From: Planctellipticum variicoloris
GTDB taxonomy: Bacteria; Planctomycetota; Planctomycetia; Planctomycetales; Planctomycetaceae
DNA: 64,000 bases
Assembly: GCF_030622045.1 (NCBI RefSeq)
Contig: NZ_CP130886.1
Coordinates: 1,501,557 to 1,565,556 of the forward strand
Reading direction: 5' to 3'
In this document: one piece after another, positions 29,153 to 39,300 of the stretch
Layout of the letters: the number at the start of each line of letters is the position of its first letter
Position numbering within the stretch: the stretch's first letter is position 1
Notes under the pieces: generated by a model
What the model was told of the DNA's origin: nothing
Seen by the model: the letters and a program-made list of their open reading frames with translations, nothing else
Databases searched by the model: none
Made by a program: the position numbers and the translations under genes

Positions 29153-29917
29153 ATGGCGCGGGCATGGATCGCCTTGGGCGGCAATCTGGGGAACGTCCCC
29201 CAGACTTTCCGCGCCGCCTGCCTTTCGCTGTCCCGGCAACCCGAACTGGAGCTCATCCGCTCCAGCGGGATCTACCGGACGGCTCCCGTCGGCGACGACG
29301 CAGGAAGCGCCTTCTTCAACGCCGCCACCGCCTGGGAAACCGCGCTTTCCCCGCTGGAGCTCCTCCAGCGACTGCAGCAGGCAGAAGACGCCGCCGGCCG
29401 GACGCGCGATCTCCGCTGGGGACCCCGCCCCCTCGACCTCGATCTGATTCAGTTTGGCGACACGATCGTCCAGAAACCCCAGCTCACCGTGCCTCACCCC
29501 GCCGCCTGGTATCGCCGCTTCGTCCTCGATCCCGTCTGCGAGTTCGCCCCCGACGTCCGGCATCCCCTCCATTGGAAGCCCTGGGGAGAGCTGCGACAAC
29601 GACTGCTGCCCAGACCGCTCCGAGTCGCCATTTTCGGCGGATCCGCCGTTGACCGGACCGCGATTGTCGCAACTCTCAAACCGGCGTTCCCCGCCGCAGA
29701 CTTGCGCGTCGCCGAATCGGCGTACGAAGTTCCCGACGCCGGCCTCAGAATCTGGCTCGGGCCGACAACCGACGGCGTCGAATCTCAGCCCCCCCCGCTC
29801 TCGGTCAACGGCAGCAGTTGGGGCGCACAGTCGATCGAGCAGGCCCGGTATGTGCTGACTTCCGCACTCGACGTACCGGAACGCATCGGCGACTGGCCCG
29901 CGGCCCCCGCCATCTGA
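29153..29917 (+). CDS. folK: HPPK (6-hydroxymethyl-7,8-dihydropterin pyrophosphokinase) with C-terminal extension
   Basis: Residues 1-150 are a complete HPPK, which transfers pyrophosphate from ATP to 6-hydroxymethyl-dihydropterin in folate synthesis. Visible are ARAWIALGGNLGN, SGIYRTAPVG, FFNAATAWET and the signature RWGPRPLDLDLIQFGD (from Arg88), plus VPHPAAWYRRFVLDPV. Typical HPPKs stop near residue 160. Here about 95 further residues follow, beginning RPLRVAIFGGSAVDRTAIVA, which I do not recognise. The ATG at 29153 begins the canonical sequence. It converges on the next gene with a 12-bp GCCCCCGGGGGC palindrome (29919-29930) in the gap. Confidence 0.92.
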   Translation: MARAWIALGGNLGNVPQTFRAACLSLSRQPELELIRSSGIYRTAPVGDDAGSAFFNAATAWETALSPLELLQRLQQAEDAAGRTRDLRWGPRPLDLDLIQFGDTIVQKPQLTVPHPAAWYRRFVLDPVCEFAPDVRHPLHWKPWGELRQRLLPRPLRVAIFGGSAVDRTAIVATLKPAFPAADLRVAESAYEVPDAGLRIWLGPTTDGVESQPPPLSVNGSSWGAQSIEQARYVLTSALDVPERIGDWPAAPAI

Positions 29918-29932
29918 CGCCCCCGGGGGCAA

Positions 29933-31906
29933 TCACTCCGGCAGCAGTCGCGGCGGAGCAGCCTGTTCCGGGGCCTCAGGAATCTCGGCGAACGGATCAG
30001 CCGACTCCTCTTCTTCCGGATCGACGACGGCGCTGACCTGCTGAATCGTCGCTTTCGACTGCTTCCGGGGCGCCTCCACCCAGCCTTCCGGAGGCCTCGC
30101 TTCACCGCGTGCCAGTTCGTTCCGGAACGTCTGCTTCACCGCCAGCCGATCCGCGTCCTCCGGGCCCGCAATCAGCACAACCTCATCAACCAGCCAGCGT
30201 TCGTATTCGCGAACCAGACGCACCTGGGCGCCATATCGGGCATCCCCGAGCTGAAGCTCCGCCTGCTTCTCGCCGATCGTCATCGACTTGACCGCCGACG
30301 ACATGAACGTGTCCGCGGAAAATCCCGAGTCCGGCAGGAACCGCGCCTGGCTCCAGACCATCCGATTGAAATCCTCCGACGTGCTCCGTCGCAGCAACTC
30401 CAGCGCCGGCCCTTGCTCCGCCGCATCGCGACCGATCGCTACGCCCGCCGCAAAATTGGCGACCGGAATCAGCAGCTCCATCGTCGTCTTGACCGACGCC
30501 GGTCGTCCCGGCGACTGCCACAAAATATCGTCCACATAGAATCGCCCGAACTCCTCCCGGAGCATGTACGTCACCGGCTGACCGCCGCAATCCGCAACCA
30601 CCTTCGTCAGCGATCCCTGGAACGTCGTCTCCGTCACCTTCAGCTTGGGAGAATCGAACAGTTCCAACGGCATCGCCGTCATCGTCGCCGCGTTGAGCTG
30701 CGCCCAGATCCGTTGACGGAAATCGCGCGTCGTGCAATGGCGGAGCTGCGCGAGATCCCGATCCGCCAGCGCCTTCACGAACAGCTCCAGCATGGCGCGG
30801 GACGTGAAAAGCGCCGCCAGCCGCTGCTCCTGTTTGCTCTCGATGTCGTAAATCGTGACGTCGGTCACCTCGAACTTCGTCGGATCGTTGAGATTCTCCT
30901 TCTCCGTCTCGTGCATGTTGATCTGCACGATCTGGAAGTCGTTCTTCAGAATGAAGTCGGCCCGGAGATCCTGGACTTTGACGTCCAGATCGAAGTCCGA
31001 CAGCGTCGGATGAGGCAACTGGACCGACTTCAGGTCGCCGACCGAAAGGGCGCCCTCGTAAAACTCCTCGGCCACCAGTCCTTTAAGCCGGTCGTGCTCT
31101 GCGCTGTCGTAGGCCGCCAGAAAATCGACGCAAGTGCCAACCGAAATCGCCAGCTTCCGCAGCGACGGAATATGCTGCGCATCGTCGCGGGAATCGACCC
31201 CGACGTCATGTACCAGCCAGGTCCCATCCACCAGCTCCAGCGACAGCGCAACTTCCCCAGCCCCCCGCGCCAGACGGACGACCGCTTTCGTTTCGTCCAT
31301 CTCCGCCTTCGGCTGAAACCGACTGCCGGGCGAACGCCGTTCGACCACGTCCCCCGTCACCCGCGCCAGGTAACTCGGCGGCAGCTTCTCCAGAGCGGCC
31401 CGAAACTCGGGCGTCGTATTCGCGAAAATGTCGGTCCGATCCCCGCTCTGCCAGTGATCCAGAAACTCGCGCACCGTCAGCAGCAGATCCATCTGCTCGG
31501 TCACCGACTTGTACGCTTCGATTCCTCGCTTCTTCTGACGCAGGTAAATGTCGTCGACGACCCACGTCCCTTTCGAGTTCTTCGTTATCTCGTAAAACAG
31601 CTCCTGCTTCATCTCGCCGACTTCGACCGTCACCTTCTTCCGCGACGGAGAAATCTCTTTCACTTCCACCACGGACACCTTGCCGTCCGGCAGCCGCAGG
31701 ATCTTCAGATCCTGCAATGCATCCGTCGAACGGAGCGCCTTCTCGGCAAACTGCGGCGAAGTCTGACTCTTCAGCGTCTCCAGATTTCCCGTCTGGACGC
31801 CGTCGGCGAACCTCTGGATCGTCCGCGTCTCCATGAGATGCGAACAACCGGCCCCGACGCACAGCAGTGCGGTCGAGACCAGGCCGCCCAGGAGGTACCT
31901 GTCCAT
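29933..31906 (-). CDS. Lipoprotein of tandem NTF2-like repeats
   Basis: A 657-residue predicted lipoprotein (MDRYLLGGLVSTALLCVGAG with Cys at the lipobox). I chose the ATG at 31906 because AAGGA lies eight bases upstream and the signal then begins at the start. The mature chain seems to contain about five divergent copies of one unit of roughly 120-130 residues. Each unit opens with a helix pattern such as GVQTGNLETLKSQTSPQFAE, VREFLDHWQSGDRTDIFANT or LFVKALADRDLAQLRHCTT, and closes with a strand ending in a Trp/Tyr-Val-Asp motif (GTWVVDDIYL, GTWLVHDVGV, GRFYVDDILW, ERWLVDEVVL). That matches the NTF2-like/SnoaL-like fold. A Pro-rich acidic C-terminus follows. Function unknown. Confidence 0.75.
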   Translation of the reverse strand: MDRYLLGGLVSTALLCVGAGCSHLMETRTIQRFADGVQTGNLETLKSQTSPQFAEKALRSTDALQDLKILRLPDGKVSVVEVKEISPSRKKVTVEVGEMKQELFYEITKNSKGTWVVDDIYLRQKKRGIEAYKSVTEQMDLLLTVREFLDHWQSGDRTDIFANTTPEFRAALEKLPPSYLARVTGDVVERRSPGSRFQPKAEMDETKAVVRLARGAGEVALSLELVDGTWLVHDVGVDSRDDAQHIPSLRKLAISVGTCVDFLAAYDSAEHDRLKGLVAEEFYEGALSVGDLKSVQLPHPTLSDFDLDVKVQDLRADFILKNDFQIVQINMHETEKENLNDPTKFEVTDVTIYDIESKQEQRLAALFTSRAMLELFVKALADRDLAQLRHCTTRDFRQRIWAQLNAATMTAMPLELFDSPKLKVTETTFQGSLTKVVADCGGQPVTYMLREEFGRFYVDDILWQSPGRPASVKTTMELLIPVANFAAGVAIGRDAAEQGPALELLRRSTSEDFNRMVWSQARFLPDSGFSADTFMSSAVKSMTIGEKQAELQLGDARYGAQVRLVREYERWLVDEVVLIAGPEDADRLAVKQTFRNELARGEARPPEGWVEAPRKQSKATIQQVSAVVDPEEEESADPFAEIPEAPEQAAPPRLLPE

Positions 31907-32175
31907 GCGTGCCATCCTTGGTTCCGAAACGAGTCCGGTCGCCGACCACGACCGGGCCGGCGGCATGAATTGAAATCGGTGAAACGAAAATCTTCGAGAA
32001 AGGGGAGAATCGGCTTCTCCCAGAATCGCCACGACCGGTCAAGCCGATTGAGACGGCAGCCGGGACTCAAACTGGACGGTTTCCTCTCCTGCACGTCCCG
32101 ACCGGCGAAACCTGCCGAACCGCCGCCCGAATGCCGTCGACAACCCGCTTCCCGCCGCAAACCTCGAAGATCCGT

Positions 32176-33006
32176 TCATGAAGACGAGACGCCGCTGAGG
32201 AACCCGATCAGCTCCTCGCAAACTCCCGTCAAACCCTTGTACTTCAGCATCTCCGCGGGCATCGTTCGCAGCGCGCGGCTCAGCCGCCGCCGCTTCTCCG
32301 CCGACTGCATCAGCTCCATCAGCGGCCGGACAACCACCCGAATTCCAAACAGCACCCCTCCCGACGCCGGCAGCGACAGAATCGCCTGATCCTCCCGCCG
32401 GACCCAGATCCGCTCCAGATCGATCGGAGTCTCCAGCCGCCGCGAGTGGCGGTCGGGATGTTCGTTCCGCTCCGCCGTTCCCGCCAGCCCCCAGTTCGAC
32501 CGCAGCCAGCAGCTTCCCCGTTTCATGCGCGCCAGATAGCGATGGATCGCCGTTCCTAAGTGGCCATTCAGCCCCGGAACCGGTCCGTGCACGTCGTCGA
32601 GTGGAAGGCCGATCTTGTCCGTCAGTCGCCAGTACGAGGGAAAACAGACGCAGCCCGCGACAACCGCCATCCGCCCGCCCTCATCCGGCGCCAGCACCAC
32701 CAGATCCGGCTCGAGCTGTTGCCCCAGCTCAGTGAGTCGCCCCAGTTCGTCTCCGGCGGCGTGCGACGACACGCAACCCCATCCGCCCGCCAGCAACTCG
32801 ACCTCGTTCAGCCCCGGTCCCGAGCTCGCCCCCGCTGCTGCATACCTTGCGGGATTTTCCTGGAGCCAACGCCGGCGTTCCGCCAGCAATCCCTCCCGGT
32901 CAGCCGACGGGCCGAAGAACTCCGCTGCGTCACCCTCCCGAATTCCCAGCGAGAACCGAAAATCTTCATCCGGTAACGCCGACAGATCGGGATCGTCCGA
33001 TGTCAT
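32176..33006 (-). CDS. DUF3445 family protein (haem-dependent oxidative N-demethylase alpha-like)
   Basis: A 276-residue protein. The core pattern VCFPSYWRLTDKIGLPLDDV, HGPVPGLNGHLGTAIHRYL and SCWLRSNWGLAG matches DUF3445, whose characterised relatives include the haem-binding subunit of oxidative N-demethylase / dimethylamine monooxygenase. The ATG at 33006 has GAGGGT five bases upstream. The partner subunits of such a demethylase are not adjacent, so either the activity differs or this homologue works alone. Family assignment is by remembered motif. Confidence 0.75.
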   Translation of the reverse strand: MTSDDPDLSALPDEDFRFSLGIREGDAAEFFGPSADREGLLAERRRWLQENPARYAAAGASSGPGLNEVELLAGGWGCVSSHAAGDELGRLTELGQQLEPDLVVLAPDEGGRMAVVAGCVCFPSYWRLTDKIGLPLDDVHGPVPGLNGHLGTAIHRYLARMKRGSCWLRSNWGLAGTAERNEHPDRHSRRLETPIDLERIWVRREDQAILSLPASGGVLFGIRVVVRPLMELMQSAEKRRRLSRALRTMPAEMLKYKGLTGVCEELIGFLSGVSSS

Positions 33007-33223
33007 CTTGCGACCCTCACAACTCACCAACAATCGACGCCTCCGCCGGCGAACCTGCGGCACACATTGACCGCGGAACCGGCCCGAATCCAGCCTCATT
33101 CCGTCAGCCGGTGGCTCCGTTCCGCGATCGCGGAGCGCCCGCCGGTCGGCCGCCAGGCGGCGGCTCCAATTCTTCCACAGTATTCAACGGCAACTGGGGT
33201 TGCGGCCTTCCACCGGTTTCACG

Positions 33224-34432
33224 ATGATCGCACCGGAACAGGCCGACCTTACCCGTACTGAAATCATTGCAACGACTTATCGCCTGCCGGGTTCCGTGCG
33301 GACCTCGGTCATCCGCGTCCGTCAGACAAGGGCTGCAAAAATCGAATGCGACGCACAATGGCACCGCAACGTGCTCCCGTTTGAACCCCCCTGGTGGCTC
33401 CGCGGCGGACACGCCCAGACGTTAGCCGGTGCACTCTGGCCGGCCCGGCTGCCGAAATACCGGGCCGTCGCCCGTCCCGTCGTCATGCACGATGGAGATG
33501 CCGTCATCGTCCACGATGACTGTCCGACCGGCTGGCGACCCGGAGACCGCGCCGCATTGCTCGCTCACGGTCTCGGCGGTTCTTCACTCAGCCCGCTCCT
33601 TGTCCGACTGGTCGAAAAACTGAATCAACGCGGCGTGCGCGTCTTCCGGCTCGACATGCGCGGCTGCGGCGCCGGCGCGAACCTGGCCCGCCGCCCCTAC
33701 CACGCCGGCCGTTCCGACGATCTTGCCGAGGTGGTCCGATCGGTCCTCGGCTGGTGCGACGCCGAAGCCCCGTCGGGCGTCGAAACGCCGCTGGTCCTGT
33801 TCGGAGTCTCGCTGAGCGGAAATATCCTGCTGAAGTATCTCGGCGAGAATCCGGAACAGGTCCCGTCGCAGGTCACCCGCGCCATCGCCGTCAATCCCCC
33901 GATTGACCTGGCCCGCAGCGTCAGCACCCTCTCGGGTCCGATCAACCGCTGGTACGACCGCCATTTCGTCGGCTCGCTTGGCAAACATCTGGCCGAGCAC
34001 CTCCAGCGCTTTCCGGATGCCCATACCCCCTGCCCGCGAACCCGTCCGCGGCGCATGCACGAGTTTGATGACTGGTACACAGCCCCGATGGGCGGCTTCG
34101 AGAACGGAGCCGAATACTACCAGCGCTGCAGCGCCGCCCAGTTCATCCCCGGCATCCAGGTCCCGACAACCATTCTGACGTCGCGCGACGATCCGATGGT
34201 GCCGGTCGAAACCTTCGAAGCCGAGCAGAGCTCCTGGCCCGACACGGTCCGATTGACGATTTCGAACGGCGGCGGCCATGTCGGCTACATCGCCCGAAAA
34301 GGTCTCGACCCGGACATCTACTGGCTCGATTGGCGCGTCGTCGAATTCGTCATGGCCGGCCAACAGGCCAACCTCGCCCCCGACGCTTCAATCATCAGCC
34401 GCCTGCAATTCGCCGAGAAGCTCTCGGCGTAG
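33224..34432 (+). CDS. Alpha/beta hydrolase, YheT family
   Basis: About 402 residues. The N-terminal PFEPPWWLRGGHAQTLAGAL is the YheT/EMB8 lead-in. The alpha/beta hydrolase core shows LLAHGLGGSSLSPLL (oxyanion region), VFRLDMRGCGAGANL, the nucleophile elbow GVSLSGN with its serine, TSRDDPMVP with the aspartate and NGGGHVGYI with the histidine. It is a probable carboxylesterase-like hydrolase of unknown substrate. The start is uncertain: no SD precedes the ATG at 33224 or the frame start at 33200, and the conserved region begins only near residue 50. Confidence 0.85.
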   Translation: MIAPEQADLTRTEIIATTYRLPGSVRTSVIRVRQTRAAKIECDAQWHRNVLPFEPPWWLRGGHAQTLAGALWPARLPKYRAVARPVVMHDGDAVIVHDDCPTGWRPGDRAALLAHGLGGSSLSPLLVRLVEKLNQRGVRVFRLDMRGCGAGANLARRPYHAGRSDDLAEVVRSVLGWCDAEAPSGVETPLVLFGVSLSGNILLKYLGENPEQVPSQVTRAIAVNPPIDLARSVSTLSGPINRWYDRHFVGSLGKHLAEHLQRFPDAHTPCPRTRPRRMHEFDDWYTAPMGGFENGAEYYQRCSAAQFIPGIQVPTTILTSRDDPMVPVETFEAEQSSWPDTVRLTISNGGGHVGYIARKGLDPDIYWLDWRVVEFVMAGQQANLAPDASIISRLQFAEKLSA

Positions 34433-34697
34433 GGGGCGAAGCACGCCGCAATCTGATGGGCATCGCTCGAGAACTGCCGGCAGCGACGGTCCGCCTCGTC
34501 CCTTGTTGCGATCGAGTCTCCGCAAGCCCGTCATAGGCGATTGCGCGGAACGCGACTTGCCCCACGGGTTGCACGCCACATCTGGCGTCAAGAAACTGCC
34601 AAGCAGTCGGGATGTTTGCAGAACGATCAACAAGCGACCGTGCCCGTTTCGGCAGCCTCCGGCAACGGACGAATGACTACGGACAACTGACCCCCAA

Positions 34698-35981
34698 CTA
34701 CTTCCCCAGGCAATACACAAACTCCTGCCGCTCCTCCCCCTGCTGGACCGCAACCCGGTGATAAATCCGACCGCCGCACACTGTCGGCGTCGCAAACACC
34801 TCGGTGCCAAGCTGGTTCTCGCCGACCAGTTCAAACGCGGCGGGAGTCGCCTTGAAGACGTAAGTCCGCCCCGCCTCATTCGTCGCCAGAATGTGCTCTC
34901 CCACCAGCACCGGGGACGAACTGAACGTCCCCCCCAGTCGCCCCTTCCACACCTCTTCGCCGGTCGCGCTGTTCCAGCACATGGCCACCCCGGCGTCCAG
35001 TATCGCATAGAGATGCCCGTCGCGGACCAGCATCGACGGGACATAGACCCGAGTATTGTTTTCCCACGTCAGCTTTCCGGAACCGTCCGCCAGCACTGCT
35101 GAAAGATGGTTCTTCGGATATCCGCCGCTCGTGAAGATCCGCGCGCCGTCCGTCACCGTCGACGTGACGCATTCGGTCGTGGAACCTTCCACCTCCCAGA
35201 GCGTCTTGCCGGTCAGCGGATCGAGGCTGGTCACCAGATCGCAGCCGGTCAACAGCACCTGGTCCCGTCCCCCGATCGTCAGGATGATCGGCGATGTGTA
35301 ATTCGGCAGCTTCGGGCGTTCGTGCCGCCAGACCTCTTTGCCGGTCGCCCGCTCAAGCCCGACAATCGCGCCGGTCCCCTTGTTGTCGGCGGAAACGATG
35401 ACCAGCGATTCATACACGGCGGGCGACGAGCCGAAACCCTGGTGCAGCACGTAATCGCTCACCTTCGTCTGCCAGAGCCTCTTTCCCTGTCGATCCAGCG
35501 CGGTCGTGTAAATCGCCCCGGCGTTGAGGAAGTTCACGAAAAACCGCTGACCGTCACAGGCTAGAGTCGAACTGGCCAGCGAGCTCTTCGCATTCGGCTT
35601 TCCAGTCTGCTCGAAGCCCTTCTCATGGACGACGGTCTGCCAGAGGACTTGTCCCGAATTGCGGTTCAGGCAGACGACCGACTGGATCTCGCGATCCGGT
35701 TCAGCGACCGCCAGTACCACCTGATCGCCAACGACGATCGGCGACCCGTGGCTGCGGCCCGGCACCGGCGTCTTCCAGACCACATTCTCCGTCTCGCTCC
35801 ACTTCAGGGGCGGCGTCTGCTCGGAAGAGGCAATTCCGTTCCGCAGCGGCCCGCGCCACCAGGGCCAGTCCCGAGGACCGACCGTGACCGGCTCCGGCGT
35901 TTTCAAATCCGCTGCGCTGCCAGGCGACGCGATTCCCAGAACGGCGCAAGCCAGCAGCAACCACATCGACGATCGAATCAT
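34698..35981 (-). CDS. Secreted PQQ-like beta-propeller protein
   Basis: A 427-residue protein with a signal peptide (MIRSSMWLLLACAVLGIASP). It opens with DWPWWRGPLRNGIASSEQTP, the phrase common to planctomycete PQQ-binding-like/BamB-like proteins. Propeller repeats follow (SGQVLWQTVV, QGKRLWQTKV, TGKEVWRHER, TGKTLWEVEG, TGEEVWKGRL). These form a seven- or eight-bladed propeller; most family members carry no PQQ. No enzymatic residues are obvious. It stands alone, divergent from the PSD1 gene. Confidence 0.88.
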   Translation of the reverse strand: MIRSSMWLLLACAVLGIASPGSAADLKTPEPVTVGPRDWPWWRGPLRNGIASSEQTPPLKWSETENVVWKTPVPGRSHGSPIVVGDQVVLAVAEPDREIQSVVCLNRNSGQVLWQTVVHEKGFEQTGKPNAKSSLASSTLACDGQRFFVNFLNAGAIYTTALDRQGKRLWQTKVSDYVLHQGFGSSPAVYESLVIVSADNKGTGAIVGLERATGKEVWRHERPKLPNYTSPIILTIGGRDQVLLTGCDLVTSLDPLTGKTLWEVEGSTTECVTSTVTDGARIFTSGGYPKNHLSAVLADGSGKLTWENNTRVYVPSMLVRDGHLYAILDAGVAMCWNSATGEEVWKGRLGGTFSSSPVLVGEHILATNEAGRTYVFKATPAAFELVGENQLGTEVFATPTVCGGRIYHRVAVQQGEERQEFVYCLGK

Positions 35982-36354
35982 GGAGAGTCTCTCAAATCAG
36001 ACGGTGTAGAAATCTGGGAAAGCGGGCCATCTTAACCTCGCTCGCATCGACGAACGAGCCCTGCTGCAGACGAAGGTGTACTGAGGAAACTGACGCCGTC
36101 GACACACTTTCTCGCTCTGCTGCTTCAGTCCCCTCCTTGGTTCCAGTTTTTCTCATTCATTCGTGCCATTCGTGGCAAGAACTTTTCGTCGTTCGTCGCC
36201 AGCTCAAGCCCCGCAGCACCGGCCAGGGAACCGGTCGTGCCGACCTGCAATGTTCGATTCGGGTTTTCAGGTCGTCGCGCCGATGGTAACATAATCCATC
36301 AGCGGAAGTGCATGTGTCGTTCGCTGGCCGCCCCTGCTCAAGGAATCGCGCCCG
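35982..36354. other. Divergent intergenic region before the PSD1 gene
   Basis: 373 bases without a supported gene. It is relatively T-rich near 36100-36200 and presumably carries both promoters. Nothing else stands out. Confidence 0.5.
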
Positions 36355-39300
36355 ATGAGGGACTCGCTGCCTCAGACTCTCTCCGGACTCTTCGCACTGA
36401 TCGTCGTTGCGCTGGTCGGCACGCCCTCCGTCCGAGGCGAGGACTCGGCCGCCTTGGAGTTTTTCGAACGCAAAGTCCGACCGCTCCTGATCGCCAAGTG
36501 CCAGGAGTGCCACAGCGCCGACAACGCCGAGTCGGAATTCAGCGTCGATTCCCTCTCCGCACTCCTCAAAGGGGGCACGCGCGGACCGGCCATCGTTCCC
36601 GGCAAGCCCGCCGCCAGCCTGATGCTCAGCGCCATGAAGCATGGCGAAACGCTCAAGATGCCGCCCAAAGAAAAACCGTCGCGCGACGAAATCGCCATCA
36701 TCACCCAGTGGATCGAAGCGGGCGCACATTGGCCCGATTCGGGGCCGGTCGCCAGATCCACGGGCGGTGCGGTCGCCAAAGAGCCGGGGATCACCGCCGA
36801 GCAACGGGACTTCTGGGCCTTTCAGCCCGCCCGACGGACACCCACGCCCGCGGTAACGCAACCGGACTGGATCCGCAGTTCGCTCGACGCTTTCATTCTG
36901 CACAAGCTGGAAGCGGCTGGTCTATCACCCGCGCCCCAGGCCGATAAGCGAACGCTCCTGAGACGCGTCACCTTCGATCTGATCGGTCTCCCTCCGACTC
37001 CGGAAGACGTCGACGCATTTCTCGCCGATGACTCCCCCGACGCCTTTGAAAAAGTGGTCGACCGGCTGCTCGCCTCGCCCCACTACGGCGAACGCTACGG
37101 CCGCCACTGGCTCGATGTCGCCCGCTATGCCGACTCCAATGGCCTGGACGAAAACCTCGCCCACGCCCACGCATTCCGTTACCGCGACTATGTCGTCCGG
37201 AGCTTCAACCGAGATCTGCCGTTCGATGACTTCATCACCGAGCAGCTTGCCGGCGACCTGCTGCCGCACGGCGAAGACGCCGAGGCTGTGACCGAGGGGC
37301 TCGCCGCCACTGGCTTCCTCGTCCTCGGAGCCAAGATGCTCGCCGAGGACGATCCGGTCAAAATGCAGATGGACATCATCGACGAGCAGATCGATACCGT
37401 CGGCAAAGCCTTTCTCGGGCTGACGCTCGGCTGCGCGCGGTGCCACGACCACAAGTTCGACCCGGTTTCAACGGCCGACTACTACGGCCTGGCGGGGATC
37501 TTCAAGAGCACCCGCACGATGGAGAACTTCGGCGTCGTCGCGAAATGGCAGGAACGCCCGCTGGCCACCCCGGCCCAGCTCGCCGAGCGACAGCAACGCC
37601 AGAGCCTCGTCGATACGAAACAGTCCGAAATTCAACAGCAGGTCGATCAGGAAAACCAGCGACTGCTGTCGGACGAACGCCGCAAGCTGGGCGAGTACCT
37701 GCTGGCGGCAACATCGCAGCAATGGCGCGAAGATCTGAAAACGTCGACTGCATCTCTCGGCCAGCAGGCTGCCGCCGAGATGCCCGGCTTGCAGATCCTG
37801 GAAGCGGAAGACTACGCCCGCGGCAACGTCCTCCGCGATACGACCAGCTACGGCGTCGGCATCGGCGTCCTCGTCAATCGGGGCGAGACCCCCAATTTCG
37901 TTGAATACGACGTCGAAGTCGCGCGGGCCGGATGGTATCAGCTTGAAGTCCGCTACGCTGCCGCAGGATCGCGCCCCTGCACGCTGACCATCAATGGGAC
38001 CGTGCGCGAAACGAATCTTGCCGGCGGCGTGACCGGGGGCTGGCAGCCCGACAGCCAGAAGTGGGAAGTCGTCGGCTTCTTCGAGCTGCTGGCAGGTCGG
38101 AATCTGATCCGCCTGGAACAGCCGCAGTTCTTTCCGCACATCGATAAGATGCTCATCGCCCCGGCCCCCGCGGAACTCGCCGCCCTGGCGATTCCCACTG
38201 ACGGGCCGTCCGTCGCATGCTGGCCGGAACTGGTGCAGACTGTCCGCGATCTGATCGCCCATCCGGAAAAGGATCCCGATGCCGTCTTCAAAGCCTGGCG
38301 GGAACTCCTCACGCGGCCGCGGATGGAATCGCTCAAAACGCTGCCGTTGCTGGCGCTCGATTACCAGGACCGCGCGAAACTGATTCTCGACCGACCGGCG
38401 GACGCCGACCTCCCCCCCAGCGAAGCGGCTCTGCGGAAACTGCTGCAGGACCCCAAGGGCGCCTTCGCAGCCCCCGCAACGATCGAGACGCACTACGCTC
38501 CCGCAGTGGCGTCAAACCTCCAGCAGTTGCGTGTCGAGAAGGAGAGCCTGCAGACCCTGGTCCCGCAGTTTCCGGATGTGATGGCCGTCTCGGACCAGCA
38601 GGTCGAAAACGTGCCGGTGCACTACCGCGGCAGCCACCTGACGCTGGGGCCGGTCGTCCCCAGGCGGTATCTGCGAATTCTCGACGACGGATCGAGCCCC
38701 CCGCCCAGCCCCTCCGGCAGCGGACGTCTCGAACTGGCGCAGTGGCTGACCAGCGACCGGCAACCGCTGACGGCCCGCGTGATCGTCAATCGCGTCTGGC
38801 AGTGGCACTTCGGCTTCGGGCTCGTTCGTTCCTCAGACAACTTCGGGATGCTCGGCGAACTCCCGTCCCATCCGGAGCTGCTCGACCACATCGCGCTCGA
38901 ATTCGTGGAACAGGGCTGGTCCCTCAAGCGACTGCACCGCGAGATCCTGCGGTCTGCCACCTACCAGATGGGAACGCAGATCAGCGAGCAGGCCCTGCTG
39001 GTCGATCCCGAAAATCGGCTGCGATGGAAGTTCGCCCGCCGCCGTCTCGAAGCCGAAGCGATTCGCGACGCGGCCCTGGCCGTCAGCGGACAGTTGGACG
39101 GGACCATGACCGGCAGCCTCCTCCCGACCGCCAATCGCGCCTACGTCACCAGCACCGCCAACGTCAATCCGGCGATCTACCAGTCCAATCGGCGCTCGCT
39201 CTATCTGCCCGTCGTCCGCAGCGCCCTCTACGAAGTCTTCCAGGCCTTCGACTTCGCCGATCCAAGCGTGCTGTCGGGCGAGCGCCAGTCGACCACCGTC

